The translations under genes and the position numbers were made by a program. Source: Tritrichomonas musculus (Eukaryota > Parabasalia > Tritrichomonadida > Tritrichomonadidae). From it: 64,000 bases of DNA. The first letter of the stretch is position 1, and every line of letters starts with the position of its first letter. The notes below the pieces were generated by a model. The model did no database searches and was not told the DNA's origin. It saw only the letters and a program-made list of their open reading frames with translations. Positions 9,050-20,487 of the stretch are shown here, piece after piece. Location: NCBI GenBank assembly GCA_039105265.1, contig JAPFFF010000013.1, positions 2,976,001 to 3,040,000 of the forward strand, written 5' to 3'.

Positions 9050-10992
9050 TTGTTCTTCTTCTTTGGTATCGTTGTCATCATTCCATTCTTTTTTGTCATC
9101 ATAATCATCATCTTCTTATTCTTTGACATCATAATCATCATCTTCTTATTCTTTGACATCATAATCATCATCTTCTTATTCTTTGACATCATAATCGTCT
9201 TCTTCTTATTCTTTAACATCATAATCATCTTCTTCTTATTCTTTGTCATCATAATCATCTTCTTCTTATTCTTTGTCATCATAATCATCTTCTTCTTTTT
9301 CTTTGTCATCATAATCAAGATCATTTTCTTCTTTATCATCATAATCAGAATCATTTTCTTCTTTGTCATCATAATCATAATCATTTTCTTCTTCTTTATC
9401 ATCAAAATCATAATCATCTTCTCCTTTGTCATCATAATCATCATCTTCTTCTTTATCATCATCTTCTTCTTCTCTTTCTCTATCATCATCATCTTCTTCT
9501 TCTCTATCATCATCTTCTTCTTCTTCTTCTTCTCTATCATCATCATCTTCATCTTCTTCTCTATCATCATCTTCTCCTTCTTCTTCTCTATCATTATCTT
9601 CTTCTTCTTCTTCTCTATCATCATCTTCATCTTCTTCTCTATCATCATCATCTTCATCTTCTTCTCTATCATCATCTTCTTCTTCTTCTTCTTCTCTATC
9701 ATCATAATCATCTTCATCTTCTTCTCTATCATCATCATCATCATCTTCTTCTTCTCTATCATCATCATCTTCATCTTCTTCTCTATCATCATCTTCTCCT
9801 TCTTCTTCTCTATCATCATCTTCTCCTTCTTCTTCTCTATCATCATCATCATCTTCTTCTTCTTCTCTATCATCATCATCTTCTTCTTCTCTATCATCAT
9901 CATCTTCTTCTTCTTTTCCATCATCATCTTCTTCTTCTTCTCTATCATCATCATCTTCTTCTTCTTCTCTATCATCATCATCTTCTTCTTCTTTTCCATC
10001 ATCATCTTCTTCTTCTTCTCTATCATCATCATCTTCTTCTTCTTCTCTATCATCATCATCTTCTTCTTCTTTTCCATCATCATCATCTTCTTCTTCTCTA
10101 TCATCATCATCTTCTTCTTCTTCTCTATCATCATCATCTTCTTCTTCTTTTCCATCATCATCTTCTTCTTCTTCTCTATCATCATCTTCTTCTTCTTCTT
10201 CTCTATCATCATCATCTTCTTCTTCTTCTCTATCATCATCATCTTCATCTTCTTCTCTATCATCATCATCATCTTCTTCTTCTTCTCTATCATCTTCTTC
10301 TTCTTTTCCATCATCATCTTCTTCTTCTTCTCTATCATCATCATCTTCTTCTTCTCTATCATCATCTTCTTCTTCTTCTCTATCATCATCTTCTTCTTCT
10401 CTATCATCATCATCTTCTTCTTCTTCTCTATCATCATCTTCTTCTTCTCTATCATCATCTTCATCTTCTTCTCTATCATCATCTTCTTCTTCTTCTTCTT
10501 CTCTATCATCATAATCATCTTCATCTTCTTCTCTATCATCATCATCATCTTCTTCTTCTTCTCTATCATCATCATCTTCATCTTCTTCTCTATCATCATC
10601 ATCATCTTCTTCTTCTTCTCTATCATCTTCTTCTTCTTTTCCATCATCATCTTCTTCTTCCTCTCTATCATCATCATCTTCTTCTTCTCTATCATCATCA
10701 TCTTCTTCTTCTCTATCATCATCTTCTTCTTCTCTATCATCATCTTCTTCTTCTTCTTCTCTATCATCATCTTCTTCTTCCTCTCTATCATCATCTTCTT
10801 CTTCTTCTTCTCTATCATCATCTTCTTCTTCTTCTCTATCATCATCATCTTCTTCTTCTTCTCTATCATCATCATCTTCTTCTTCTCTATCATCATCATC
10901 TTCTTCTTCTCTATCATCATCTTCTTCTTCTTCTCTATCATCATCATCATCTTCTTCTCTATCATCATCTTCTTCTTCTTTTCCATCATCAT
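9050..10992. repeat. 2-kb TCATCATCTTCTTCT array
   Basis: Three zones share a 3-bp beat. About 9095-9300 has 30-bp units (TTCTTATTCTTTGACATCAT). About 9300-9470 has longer GATTATGATGATAAAGAAG variants on the minus strand. About 9470-10990 has runs of TCATCATCTTCTTCTTCTCTA. Long frames stay open on both strands (minus Met/Ile/Lys-rich, plus Phe/Ile-rich) simply because no stop fits the repeat. The minus frame reading Asp, Glu, Arg and Tyr looks most protein-like, but it has a TAA just before the array and no ATG. I treat it as a repeat, perhaps the remains of an acidic low-complexity gene. Confidence 0.85.
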
Positions 10993-12155
10993 TTTTTTAT
11001 TTTTTCCAAATATATTTAGTCTTTGTGCAAATGAAATGATTCATTTGTAAATATTACTCAAATATAATAATAAATTTGAACATTACATCATTTTTTTCCA
11101 CCATCATTTCATTATTCATAATCATTATTTTTATTTCTCATCATTTCCTCCTTATTAAATTTGATCACACAATGTATTTCATTTTCCGTATCTCTTTTCT
11201 TTTTTATGAATTCTTAATTAATCAATATAATATTTTTATATAACTCCTATAATTTATCGAAAAAATTGAATATTGTAGCAATAAAACATTTTATTAGGTA
11301 AAATAAACTAATTTTAGGCATAAACAATTCAAATTATAATCTGGACCACATATTTAAATCAAAAAAAAATTTTAAATTGCAATATTTTGATGAAATACAA
11401 TAAAAAGAATAGTAATTAATTGGATGTTGGCATTTAAAAAATGCTTATTCATTTATTGATACATTTTTTATTAATGTTGCACGTTTACATTTTAACAAAT
11501 TCGTAAAAAGTACGTTTATAATTTTCCAGAACAAAAAACTTTAATTTCTCCTTTAAAAAAAGAAAAAAAGAAATACAAATGATATAATTGAAATTAACAT
11601 TTTATAAAGAATAATTTTATTGCAATTTCTTTTTTATTTATTGCATTTTTTATTGAATATTATTGAAATATTCAATATTTTTAAACTAGTATATGTAACA
11701 TCTAATACATGTACCATACGTAAAAAACGATGGAGAATAATATTTAAAGAGATATGGAATCGTATCTGAGTGTGGGAGTCTGAAATCTGATTATTCGATA
11801 TTAATCACTGATTTGAAAACACAGAGATTCGCGTCTAGGATTAAATAAATAAAAAACAAAAACGATTGTCTATAATAACCACTAATTTATAAGCATTTTT
11901 TGAAGATGTGTTGGATAATTGTAATTTGATATGTCAAATAAAAACCTTGTTTGGAGGCGAGCTTGCACAGAAATAATCTTTGTCTGATGCCAATCAATAT
12001 ATATTTTTTTGAAGTTTCCTTACTACCAAAGCTGCAGCACTTAACATTTTTTTAATTTAGAGTGATATGTTTTTCAGAGGAAAAGTGTTACTGAATATTT
12101 TTTTAAAAGCAAATTAGTGTTACTGATTTTTTTTTCTCTCTCAAAAAGTGATACT
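10993..12155. other. AT-rich spacer, no gene seen
   Basis: Very AT-rich DNA with no coding signal. A slightly more GC-rich island at about 11700-11830 (CGTATCTGAGTGTGGGAGTC) has no recognisable content. Confidence 0.5.
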
Positions 12156-12683
12156 TTAAGTGAAAAAAGTTTTTAAAAGTGATACTATCCCAAAATAGGG
12201 ATAGTAATAATAATTTTGGAAGAATAAATCATCCAATTTGAATTGATCATCGAAATCATAAGGAAAATAATCAGAAAACTGGTTATCATCAATTCTTTTT
12301 TGTTCATATTTTTTGGGTTGATTTGAATAAATATTCCATAATCGAACGATGCATAACCACCTATTTCGAACATTATAAGAAGTTCTTCCTTTGAAAAATT
12401 TTTCAAGGATTTTCCATTTTGGTCCAAAGATCTTATATTTTTGAATAAGCAAATCATCTTCTTCTGCACTCCATTTATCTTTCATTAAATTTGATGCTAG
12501 ATTGTAATTCCATCTTTCACGACATTGACGTACAGAACGATTAGGCATGAAAGTAGATATAAGTTGCCAATTTTTATCACCATATTTTTTAACTAATTCT
12601 CGAAGTTTTTCATCTTCTTCTTGCTTTAAATGACATACTTTTAGAAACTCCAGTTTTTGAAGTTGATTCTTCTTTGATAACAT
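12156..12683 (-). CDS. Two-repeat Myb-like DNA-binding protein
   Basis: 175 residues; predicted nuclear transcription factor or DNA-binding protein of the trichomonad R2R3-type Myb family. Repeat one spans about residues 20-60 (EEDEKLRELVKKYG, KNWQLIS, SVRQCRERWNYNL). Repeat two spans about 66-112 (KWSAEEDDLLIQKYKIFG, PKWKILEKFF, VRNRWL). The regularly spaced Trp residues and the C-terminal RERW/RNRW recognition helices are present in both. The tail is acidic and aromatic (DYFPYDFDD, YYYYPYF). Start is the ATG at 12683. Length and layout fit the many short Myb genes of trichomonads, some of which control Inr-driven genes; a specific target cannot be named. Confidence 0.9.
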   Translation of the reverse strand: MLSKKNQLQKLEFLKVCHLKQEEDEKLRELVKKYGDKNWQLISTFMPNRSVRQCRERWNYNLASNLMKDKWSAEEDDLLIQKYKIFGPKWKILEKFFKGRTSYNVRNRWLCIVRLWNIYSNQPKKYEQKRIDDNQFSDYFPYDFDDQFKLDDLFFQNYYYYPYFGIVSLLKTFFT

Positions 12684-12949
12684 TATTTAACATGATTTGA
12701 TGAATTGATTTTCAATAGTAATTTATTTTTCATATCAATAATAACGTTGATCTCAGTAACTTTTTGAATGGTTTATATCTGAAAAAGTTATCCTTAAATT
12801 CATTCACTCAATTTACAATTCTATAAAAACAAGACTTTTTATTCTTTTCAAAATTAATAATAATAATAAAAAATAAAAGAAGTGTTCATTTAAATTGTCA
12901 ATGATCTTTAATCGTTAATAAAAACAGTTTTTTTTTTTTTTTTTTTTTT

Positions 12950-13893
12950 GATTGAAATATTTTCACAAGTATTTTAGTTCGCGTTGTTTTAAATAGAAAT
13001 ATCTATTGAATTCTTTTTGAGAAAGATGTGAAGTAATTGGAATAAATTCATCACGCGCGAAATCGATGATATAACACTCATTCAGATATTGGCGACAGTT
13101 TTCTCGTGAAAATTTTAGATTATTTTGGTGACAATGTTCTGCGATATATGAAAATGCTTCATTATAGCTGTAGAATCGATTGTTTCCTGTATCTCGAACA
13201 TTTAAAGGAATCAGGTTGCGAAATCTTTGATTTTTTTGATTTTTTTGTTTCATTTGATTCTTCTGTTTCTTTGGGATATCATACTTGTAACTAGGAAGTT
13301 TATCGATCAATTTAGCAAAACCACTTTTATACCTTTTCTTTCGTTTCACATCTTCTTCATTTTGTAAATTATTTTCTGACATTTGAATATTATTTCTATT
13401 TATATTTCGATTTTCTGCTTCTGCTTCTGGATCTGTGTCTGTGCTTTGCCCATTTCTTTGCACATTTCGTGGATTCTCTTTTTCTTTTGTAATTTCTTCA
13501 TCTTGATGATCTTCAATAATGTGCAAATTGGATAACATTAATACAAAATGTACTAACAATCATCTCAATTTATTTTTTCTTTTAAAAAGTTCCATATGAT
13601 AAATCTAGAGATTTATTTTGAAAAGGCTTTTTACAAAAAGCTCTTTATATCAAATTATATTTCATGATTTTATTAATTAATTTAAATTATTTTAATATTA
13701 TTTTTATGAATATAACAATAATAATTAAATATATATTAATTTATTTCTGTTTTTATTATAGTTATTTTATTATTTTTCTCAAAATATTAACAACAATTTT
13801 TTGAACTTTTGATAGTTTTATCAAATTTCAATGTTTCTTCAAATTTTTTAAATCATCTCACAAATTTGAATTAAAATTATTCTAACTATCTCC
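12950..13893 (-). repeat. Dispersed ~940-bp unit, copy 1 (inverted to 58097-59020)
   Basis: On the minus strand this runs from GGAGATAGTT at 13893 through about 355 bp of conserved non-coding DNA, then a gene (13538-12963), and 13 bp after the stop into a pure A run of 22 (12928-12949). The same order, coding and non-coding, is found on the plus strand at 58097-59020. Conservation well beyond the open reading frame points to a mobile or duplicated unit instead of two ordinary paralogues. Confidence 0.7.
12963..13538 (-). CDS. Unknown protein of a duplicated family, copy 1
   Basis: 191 residues from the ATG at 13538 (MLSNLHIIEDHQDEE); the frame is open a few codons upstream without an ATG. 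I do not recognise the family. The N-terminal half is charged and low-complexity (acidic, then NRNINRNN, then KRKKRYK). The C-terminal half is compact and highly conserved with the copy at 58457-58999: KLIDKLPSYKYDIPKK, IPLNVRDTGNNRF, EAFSYIAEHCH, YLNECYIIDF, EFIPIT and FNRYFY. The conserved basic C-terminal region could bind nucleic acid, but nothing proves it. It lies 279 bp upstream (in minus orientation) of the Myb gene. Confidence 0.6.
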   Translation of the reverse strand: MLSNLHIIEDHQDEEITKEKENPRNVQRNGQSTDTDPEAEAENRNINRNNIQMSENNLQNEEDVKRKKRYKSGFAKLIDKLPSYKYDIPKKQKNQMKQKNQKNQRFRNLIPLNVRDTGNNRFYSYNEAFSYIAEHCHQNNLKFSRENCRQYLNECYIIDFARDEFIPITSHLSQKEFNRYFYLKQRELKYL

Positions 13894-13902
13894 AAAGTCT
13901 TA

Positions 13903-14485
13903 CACCTGTTTCACTTTTGTAACGGAAAATTCCACTTTCGTGACGGAAATTTTCACTTTCGTAACGGAAATTTTCATTTTCGAAACGGAAATTTTCACTT
14001 TTGTTACGGAAAATATGAAATTTTCATGAATATATGATCTTTGTTATAAAAATTTGTGATTTTAAAGTTAACATCTTTTATTTAATAAAAAATGATTATT
14101 CATTCAGAAAAAATTCATCAACAAAAATATGCAATATATAATAATCTCTTCTTTAAAAAAAATTTATTAAAATAGCAAATTTGTATAATTTATTTAATAA
14201 ATTATATATATATGAAGAATTAGTGATTTTTAAAACGAAAAATATTATTTATTATTTGATCAATCTTAAAAAAAAATTTTCCATAAAAAATGAAATCTAT
14301 GGCAATATTAGTTGTTATTATACTAAAATTCATAAAAATATTTGAAATGCTTTATATTTTCTTACGTTTTTGTATTTTCCGTTACGAAAATGAAAATTTC
14401 CGTTACGAAAGTGAAAATTTCCGTAGCAAAAATGAAAATTTCCGTTACGAAAGTGGATTTTTCCGTTACAAAAGTGAAACAGGTG
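13903..14485. mobile_element. 583-bp foldback element with TA flanks
   Basis: The terminal inverted repeats are about 110 bp and begin CACCTGTTTCACTTTTGTAA. Each arm is itself made of about five 21-bp units with the core CGTAACGGAAATTTTCACTT. TA flanks both ends (13901-13902 and 14486-14487), as expected for a Tc1/mariner-type target duplication. The middle (about 14020-14375) is AT-rich and has no gene, so this is a non-autonomous, MITE- or foldback-like element. Its left end lies only 10 bp from the edge of the dispersed unit at 12950-13893. Confidence 0.85.
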
Positions 14486-14794
14486 TATTTATTTATATAA
14501 TAACATAACGAATCATATATAACATAAATTTTTTTTTCTAACTTTTTTTTTGAAAATTTCAATTTTCTTAATTATTCTTCAATTTCCAGAATAATACACT
14601 TAGTCCTACATTCTTAATACTTTCCCCTATAAGCCTATTAAATTATATTGTGAAAAATTCAAAACATATATATTCAGATGACAAAAATTTCATCTGATGT
14701 AATCTTTTTAATACCGTTATATATGCATACCAGTAAGTATCCTAAATATTCCATTTCATTTTGACAATTCAAACCTTTTCAGGAAAAAATTATC

Positions 14795-14825
<31 letters not shown>

Positions 14826-15282
14826 GAAAGACTTAAAAAAACCTCAAAAGAAAGCAAAAGATGTGGAGCTCAACATCCAAAAAGAAATTAAAAATAGCAG
14901 CCTTGAAAAATTTGGATATCAAGCTTTAGTCCAAAACATCAATGGGAAAACAGCTACTATTGATTTTTTACCAAAAGAAATTGTTGGACAACTCAAAAAA
15001 CCAATTTCACAAAGGAAGTAATCGTTTTAAAAAATTAATGCTTATTTTTAGAGAAAAACATCTTGAAAAAGGATCATTATTTTTTAATTATTATTTCTTC
15101 ATCATTTATATTGGCAAAATGTTTTTCAAAATTTTGTTGAATTCAAATATGAAAATCATTTCTATGAATTTTCATGCTTGTACTCATCAATTTCAAGACA
15201 TTCAGAAAATAGTACCTATGTTTATTTTACCTTTTGCTTTGATATGCTACTTCAGTTTTAAAGGACTTTAAAAAAATATAAA
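14486..15282. other. Spacer with poly-A run and short unassigned open frame
   Basis: A 27-bp A run lies at about 14797-14823. After it, plus-strand codons to 15021 read KDLKKPQKKAKDVELN and then FGYQALVQNINGKTATIDFL. That has a protein-like character but no ATG beyond the poly-A and no family I recognise, so it may be a gene relic. Nothing else supported is seen here. Confidence 0.3.
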
Positions 15283-15315
15283 AACAATTCACATTCAAAG
15301 AATTTATCATTTTTA

Positions 15316-18300
15316 TTAATATTGATCATTTTGAGCATGAATTCTGCCAAAAAGAATTAAATATGGTGGAGTTTTTAGAATTGATTCCATCTCATCAATA
15401 ATATCGTTAATCTCTTTTTCAATTCTCTCTGTGTTTGTAAACAGAATCCCAATTATTTCTTGTAGAAAACTTGTCAATGAGATTATTCTTATATTGCTTG
15501 AATTCAAATGAATAACTTTTCTTTCGTTATCATTGTCAGTATTTTGATTTACTAAATTTGAATCAGATTCATTTTCAATCTCATTTTCATCATTACTCAC
15601 CATTGGTCTTTTGAATAAGATGAGTTTTTCATCAATGCAATTCGAATCATCATTGTCATTTACATCGGAATTATTATCAATTTTATTAATCAAGTCATTA
15701 TACAAGACAATCTTGCTAGTTGTTGTCATTTCATTCGAGTTGGAATCATTTTTTTCCCATTTCGAATTTTCAATTCTTTCTCTATTGAATAAAGGACAGT
15801 TCAAAATGAAGTCTTTGATGTTTGAAGTTTTATCTCGATTGTCATTTTGGAACTTAAATGAATATGAATCATTATTGTCATCATTTTGCTTTAAAACATT
15901 TAAGATTAACTTCAATAAAGCATTCAAAAAGTATTTTTTAGCACTTTCATTGTAGAATTGCTTTTTTGTTTCTTCTTCTTCTCTTTCTCGCTTTATATAA
16001 TAATTCGTTAATTTTAAATCTGTCAAACAAATGATGAATGCCTGAGAATCATTTAAACGATCATCATAATCAATGACTTCTTCTTTGAACACAATTGGGT
16101 TATCATCGTATTCAAATGCATTTAAATAATGAATTATTGATTGATCAATATCATTATCTTGTTCATAAAGAAAACCCAGATTGAATTCAGCAATTGCTGA
16201 ATGATTTTTAGATGCTTTATCATAAAAATATATTGCATTTTTTTTATCATTTCTAAAGTACTGATAAAGAAGACCTAAGTTGTTCTGTGCGATAGGAAAT
16301 TCACCACAAGCTGAGTCTTTAATTAAATTAAAAGCTGTTTCAATATCTTCAAAATAACTCAAAAAGATTAGTCCCTCATTATTAAGAGCTTGATAATAAT
16401 GTTTATTTTTTTTTGTAATATTTTCAATAAACATTCCATCATCACTTTTAATAATTACTTCAAAATCGTTTTGATTTTCTATACATTTTGTATAGAGTTC
16501 AATTGCTTGACTTATGTCATAATCAACATTTTTAACATTTTCATATTGTAATGCTTCAAAAAAATAAGCGTTGAAGTTTTCTTTCTCGGCTGCTGAATGG
16601 AAGAATTCAAATGATTTTTCATAATTCTTTTCAACTCCCAGTCCTTGATAATATAAAAAGCCTAATCTGACCATTGCTTCTGAATATCCTTCTGATGTAG
16701 ATAACTCGAAATATTCTTTTGATTTTGAAATATTCTTTTCGACACCTTTGCCATCAAAATACATTTCTCCTATTTGAAGAAGCGCTTCTGGATTCTTTTT
16801 CATTGCTGATTTCTCTAAATATTCTTTGGCTTTTTCATAATCAATCTCAACACCTAAGCCATAATAATATAACAAACCTAATCTCATATTTGAGCATCCA
16901 ATATTTTCTTTGGCTGCTTTTTCAAAACAATATTTCGCCATGCTGTAATCTCTCCTAGTACCAAGTCCTTTCTCATAAATAATTCCCAAATAATAAAATG
17001 CATCGATGCTATTTAGTTTTGCTGCTTTTGTGAATAATTCTTTTGCTTTTTTAAAATTTTGCTTTACTCTATATCCTTGATAATATATGACACCTAACGA
17101 ATAAAGTACTTTATCATTTTTATTTTGATTCGATTTATCTAACAAAGCAACTTCTTTTTGAAAGTCATTCCTAAAAATATTCAATACTCCTAAAATACGA
17201 GATGCATATTTTTCATCTAAATTATCTGAAAGTATATAATATTTGATGGCTTTGGCAACATCACGCTCTACTCCTTCTCCAGTATAGTAAAAGTCTCCTA
17301 ACAAAGTATAACAAAGAGCATTATTTTGCTGACCAGCCAATCTTAAATATTTCCTTCCAATTGTGTAATTTCGAGTTAGATTGGTATTATATATGTATTT
17401 AGATGTATTACCAAAAATGATATCTTTAATATTTTCATGTTTGGCAACATTGAAAATGACAAAGTAATAAATTTGGTCAATCATATAAGAATCTACTTTA
17501 TCTTGTTTCAAATATGATAATTGAAAAATTACATTTTCAATAAACATTTGAATCATTTCTGTTACTTTTTCATTTTGCTTAATTTGTTTAAATACAAATT
17601 TATCATTGAGATAAAAATTAAATAGAAGATATTTCAAAATGTTTTGAATTGGTTCTAAAGATGCTCTTTCTTCTGGTTTTTCTTTGATGCAAATTTCACA
17701 CATATGCTGAATTGAATATGTAATTTTTATGTTTCCAAGTTTCTCTAAAAGTTTTTTGATTATTTGACCAAATGAATAAATATCTGTTGGAAATGAAATA
17801 GTTGCATTTTCAATATTTTGTTCTGGAGATGCATAAATACCAGAACCAAAGTCTTTAGTAAATTCTACTCCTTCAAGATCCCTGATTGTTTCAAAGTCAT
17901 TTATATAAGGAACAAAATCATGATCAACCAAAATATTTGATGGTTTTAAATCTCTGTGAATCAAATTGTTCGATTTCAAATGGAACAAACCTTGATATAA
18001 ACGACAAATAATTGTGAATAAATTAATTTTGTTTATATCAATCTTTTCAATAGAATCATTTGATAAAAATTCATAAATAAGATCTGATACATTCTCATTG
18101 TATTTTGTGTATCCATAACATCGCGTGAAACAACGATGCGAATAATTTTGGATAAAATTTAATTCACGATCTTTTGATTTGACATCATCTCTAAGAAATT
18201 TCTTCTTTACAAAAAGACGTAAATTATCAACATGCATTACTAAATTTATTGTTGAGCTGCCTCCTGAATAAAGAGTCCTTAAAAAGATGAAATCTTTTTC

Positions 18301-18852
18301 TTTGAATTCAATCAATTCATTTTTTTCTTCAATTTCCTGATTTTCTCTACTTTTTTCTTCAGCTTCTTTTAATATACTATCCAAATGATATGGCAATATA
18401 TGCAATCCACTTTGATTTTCTTTTTTAAATAAAAAATCCACTTTTTTTTTGAATTTGCTTTCAAATGATTCCGATTTTTCTTTTAAAGAGAAAAATGATT
18501 TATCTTTAAAAAAATTTGACGGACAATAAAATCGGCGTATCAAATAACATATGACTGGATCAATGGTTATTTCAACAAACCTATTCTTTTCCATTTTTGG
18601 AAAGAACGAACGATGAAAATTTTCAATTTCAAGACTAATATTTGCATCTCTAGGTTCGTTCGTATTTATGCTTGTTCCATTTATTTCTTTGAAAATATCA
18701 TTAATGGATGTTTCTGAAACCGACTTAATAATGATGCAGATCTTCTCAACACAAATGACAAAATCACTGATATCGTTATTATCATCAACAAAAAAAGTAG
18801 AGGGAATCTTATAATAAGTAATGAACATGTAATCATTTAGGAAATCAATCAT
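15316..18852 (-). CDS. Protein kinase with Sel1-like repeats
   Basis: 1,178 residues from the ATG at 18852; the frame is open 47 codons further upstream but holds no ATG, so the N-terminus is uncertain. The kinase domain spans about residues 185-410. It has a glycine-rich YSGGSSTINLVM, a Lys cluster in LFVKKKFL, catalytic HRDLKPSNIL, DFE in place of DFG, and YASPEQ for APE. About ten Sel1-like repeats (TPR-like, 36 residues, LGxxYYxGxGVxxDxxKAxxYF) follow to about 950. The C-terminal 230 residues are Asn/Asp-rich. This layout is a typical trichomonad expansion. The DFE change also appears as DFD in the paralogue at 30189-33950, so activity may be altered. A 93-bp piece of its 3' end is copied at 35320-35412. 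Confidence 0.9.
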   Translation of the reverse strand: MIDFLNDYMFITYYKIPSTFFVDDNNDISDFVICVEKICIIIKSVSETSINDIFKEINGTSINTNEPRDANISLEIENFHRSFFPKMEKNRFVEITIDPVICYLIRRFYCPSNFFKDKSFFSLKEKSESFESKFKKKVDFLFKKENQSGLHILPYHLDSILKEAEEKSRENQEIEEKNELIEFKEKDFIFLRTLYSGGSSTINLVMHVDNLRLFVKKKFLRDDVKSKDRELNFIQNYSHRCFTRCYGYTKYNENVSDLIYEFLSNDSIEKIDINKINLFTIICRLYQGLFHLKSNNLIHRDLKPSNILVDHDFVPYINDFETIRDLEGVEFTKDFGSGIYASPEQNIENATISFPTDIYSFGQIIKKLLEKLGNIKITYSIQHMCEICIKEKPEERASLEPIQNILKYLLFNFYLNDKFVFKQIKQNEKVTEMIQMFIENVIFQLSYLKQDKVDSYMIDQIYYFVIFNVAKHENIKDIIFGNTSKYIYNTNLTRNYTIGRKYLRLAGQQNNALCYTLLGDFYYTGEGVERDVAKAIKYYILSDNLDEKYASRILGVLNIFRNDFQKEVALLDKSNQNKNDKVLYSLGVIYYQGYRVKQNFKKAKELFTKAAKLNSIDAFYYLGIIYEKGLGTRRDYSMAKYCFEKAAKENIGCSNMRLGLLYYYGLGVEIDYEKAKEYLEKSAMKKNPEALLQIGEMYFDGKGVEKNISKSKEYFELSTSEGYSEAMVRLGFLYYQGLGVEKNYEKSFEFFHSAAEKENFNAYFFEALQYENVKNVDYDISQAIELYTKCIENQNDFEVIIKSDDGMFIENITKKNKHYYQALNNEGLIFLSYFEDIETAFNLIKDSACGEFPIAQNNLGLLYQYFRNDKKNAIYFYDKASKNHSAIAEFNLGFLYEQDNDIDQSIIHYLNAFEYDDNPIVFKEEVIDYDDRLNDSQAFIICLTDLKLTNYYIKREREEEETKKQFYNESAKKYFLNALLKLILNVLKQNDDNNDSYSFKFQNDNRDKTSNIKDFILNCPLFNRERIENSKWEKNDSNSNEMTTTSKIVLYNDLINKIDNNSDVNDNDDSNCIDEKLILFKRPMVSNDENEIENESDSNLVNQNTDNDNERKVIHLNSSNIRIISLTSFLQEIIGILFTNTERIEKEINDIIDEMESILKTPPYLILFGRIHAQNDQY

Positions 18853-20487
18853 ATTTGCGATAAATGATTTTTTATTGGCTTCTACTGAATTATTTGCATT
18901 AATATATTTAAAATCAAATTGATCATAAATATTAGAGACTAAGGAAAAAGTCTTAGCTTTTTTAAAATTCCATGATTTATATATTAAAAACAATTTAATT
19001 TTAAAAAATCCTGAAAAAACGCCAAAGAAATCTCTATTTAAAAAAATATTTGTTTTTTAAAATACCAATTTTTTACGATTATTTTGAAGTGAAAACAAAA
19101 AATCGATAAAATTTTGAATAAATTGATTTATTTCAAAAATAAATATAATTTTGAAAAAACTTGTTGTTGCATATTTGCAATGGTTTTTGTTATAAAAAAA
19201 ATAATTTTAAAACAAATTTTTTTTGCGTAAATTACAATATACTATTTACAAAAACCAATAATAAAAATATTCAAGGTTATCAATATTTTAATAAATTGAG
19301 AAGAATGAAAATTATCTCTAAAACTTTGGAAATAAAAAAGAACAACTTCTTTGTTTCTAAGAAAGTACAATAATATGTGAGCACGACAACCAATCATAGC
19401 AATCTTTTATGAACAATAATTTTTTTCTTTTGAAATATTTTATTTCTATTTTACATTTTTGTAGAGCACATATCCTGCAAACCTCACAGCAACAATAAAG
19501 TTATATCAATTTTTACTCATAATTACATCTAATTTATGAATAAAAGCATTTAAAAATAATTGCAAATAATTTGTAATCATAATATGAGCAATTTCTTTAA
19601 TTTTTTAAAGTTATATTTGCACAAAAAAAAATTATTTTAAAAAAGATATTTAAATGGCAAATACTTTTTGTAATCAATAAAAAAAGTTATTTCAAAAAAA
19701 TTGCAAATTGAAACAAAAGAATTTTTTTTGTGAAAAAATTAATTTTTTCAAAAGATGACAACTTTTTTGCAAATGTAATTCTTTTTGGCCAAAAAGTTAT
19801 TATCTGAAAAAACTCAATTTAATTGAATTACTAGTATTTTTTCTAATAAATACATTTAATGCAAAATATCGTTGGAATTTTAAAATTAAAAATAATTTTG
19901 ATAAGTCTCTATTGGATATCAATGGATTTTTTATCTGATCTTTCATAATTTGGAAAATATCTGGAATTGGCGAAAATTTAATCTCACCAATTCTTTCCAT
20001 TTAAAAAAGTGACTTAATTGTGATTAGAAATAAAAAATAAAGAAAATTTTCAACTTTATTCATTTTGCCAAATACAAACTTTTTGATAAGACGTTGCAAA
20101 TTGAATAAAAATTTTTTGGTGATGAAAATTTTTATTTATTTTGGCAAAATTTTATGGTGAAATCTAAACTAAGAGCTCTAATATTTTATCTGGGGACTAT
20201 TTAACTTTTTAAACTTTTTTCACATCACAAGTGAGTTTTTTTTTGAAAGAGGCATATCAACCAAAAAAAAGCTCTCAAAAAGTGAAGGTAGAAAATAAGA
20301 TAAGTCCAATTATAAAAGATTAATATAAAAAAGAAGAATGTATTTATGATCTTTGGAATCCAATTATTTAGTTTGTATAATAAAAATTAATAGTTTTTAA
20401 GTAAAAAACGTCAATTTTGATTTTTCATTTTATCCAGAACTGTAGACACTAAACCGTTTATAATTTTTTCAAAATTTTGATTTCGAA
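18853..20487. other. AT-rich spacer, no convincing gene
   Basis: A minus-strand open frame at 19800-20000 (MERIGEIKFSPIPDIFQ, then KNPLISNRDLSKLFLI) has a protein-like helical character and may be a small gene fragment. It matches no family I can name. The rest is AT-rich homopolymer-like DNA. Confidence 0.3.

Noticed and set aside
9004-11050. Two opposing frames of about 660 codons (Met/Ile/Lys-rich and Phe/Ile-rich)
   Set aside because: Both follow from a 3-bp repeat with no stop. Composition is not protein-like and they overlap completely on opposite strands.
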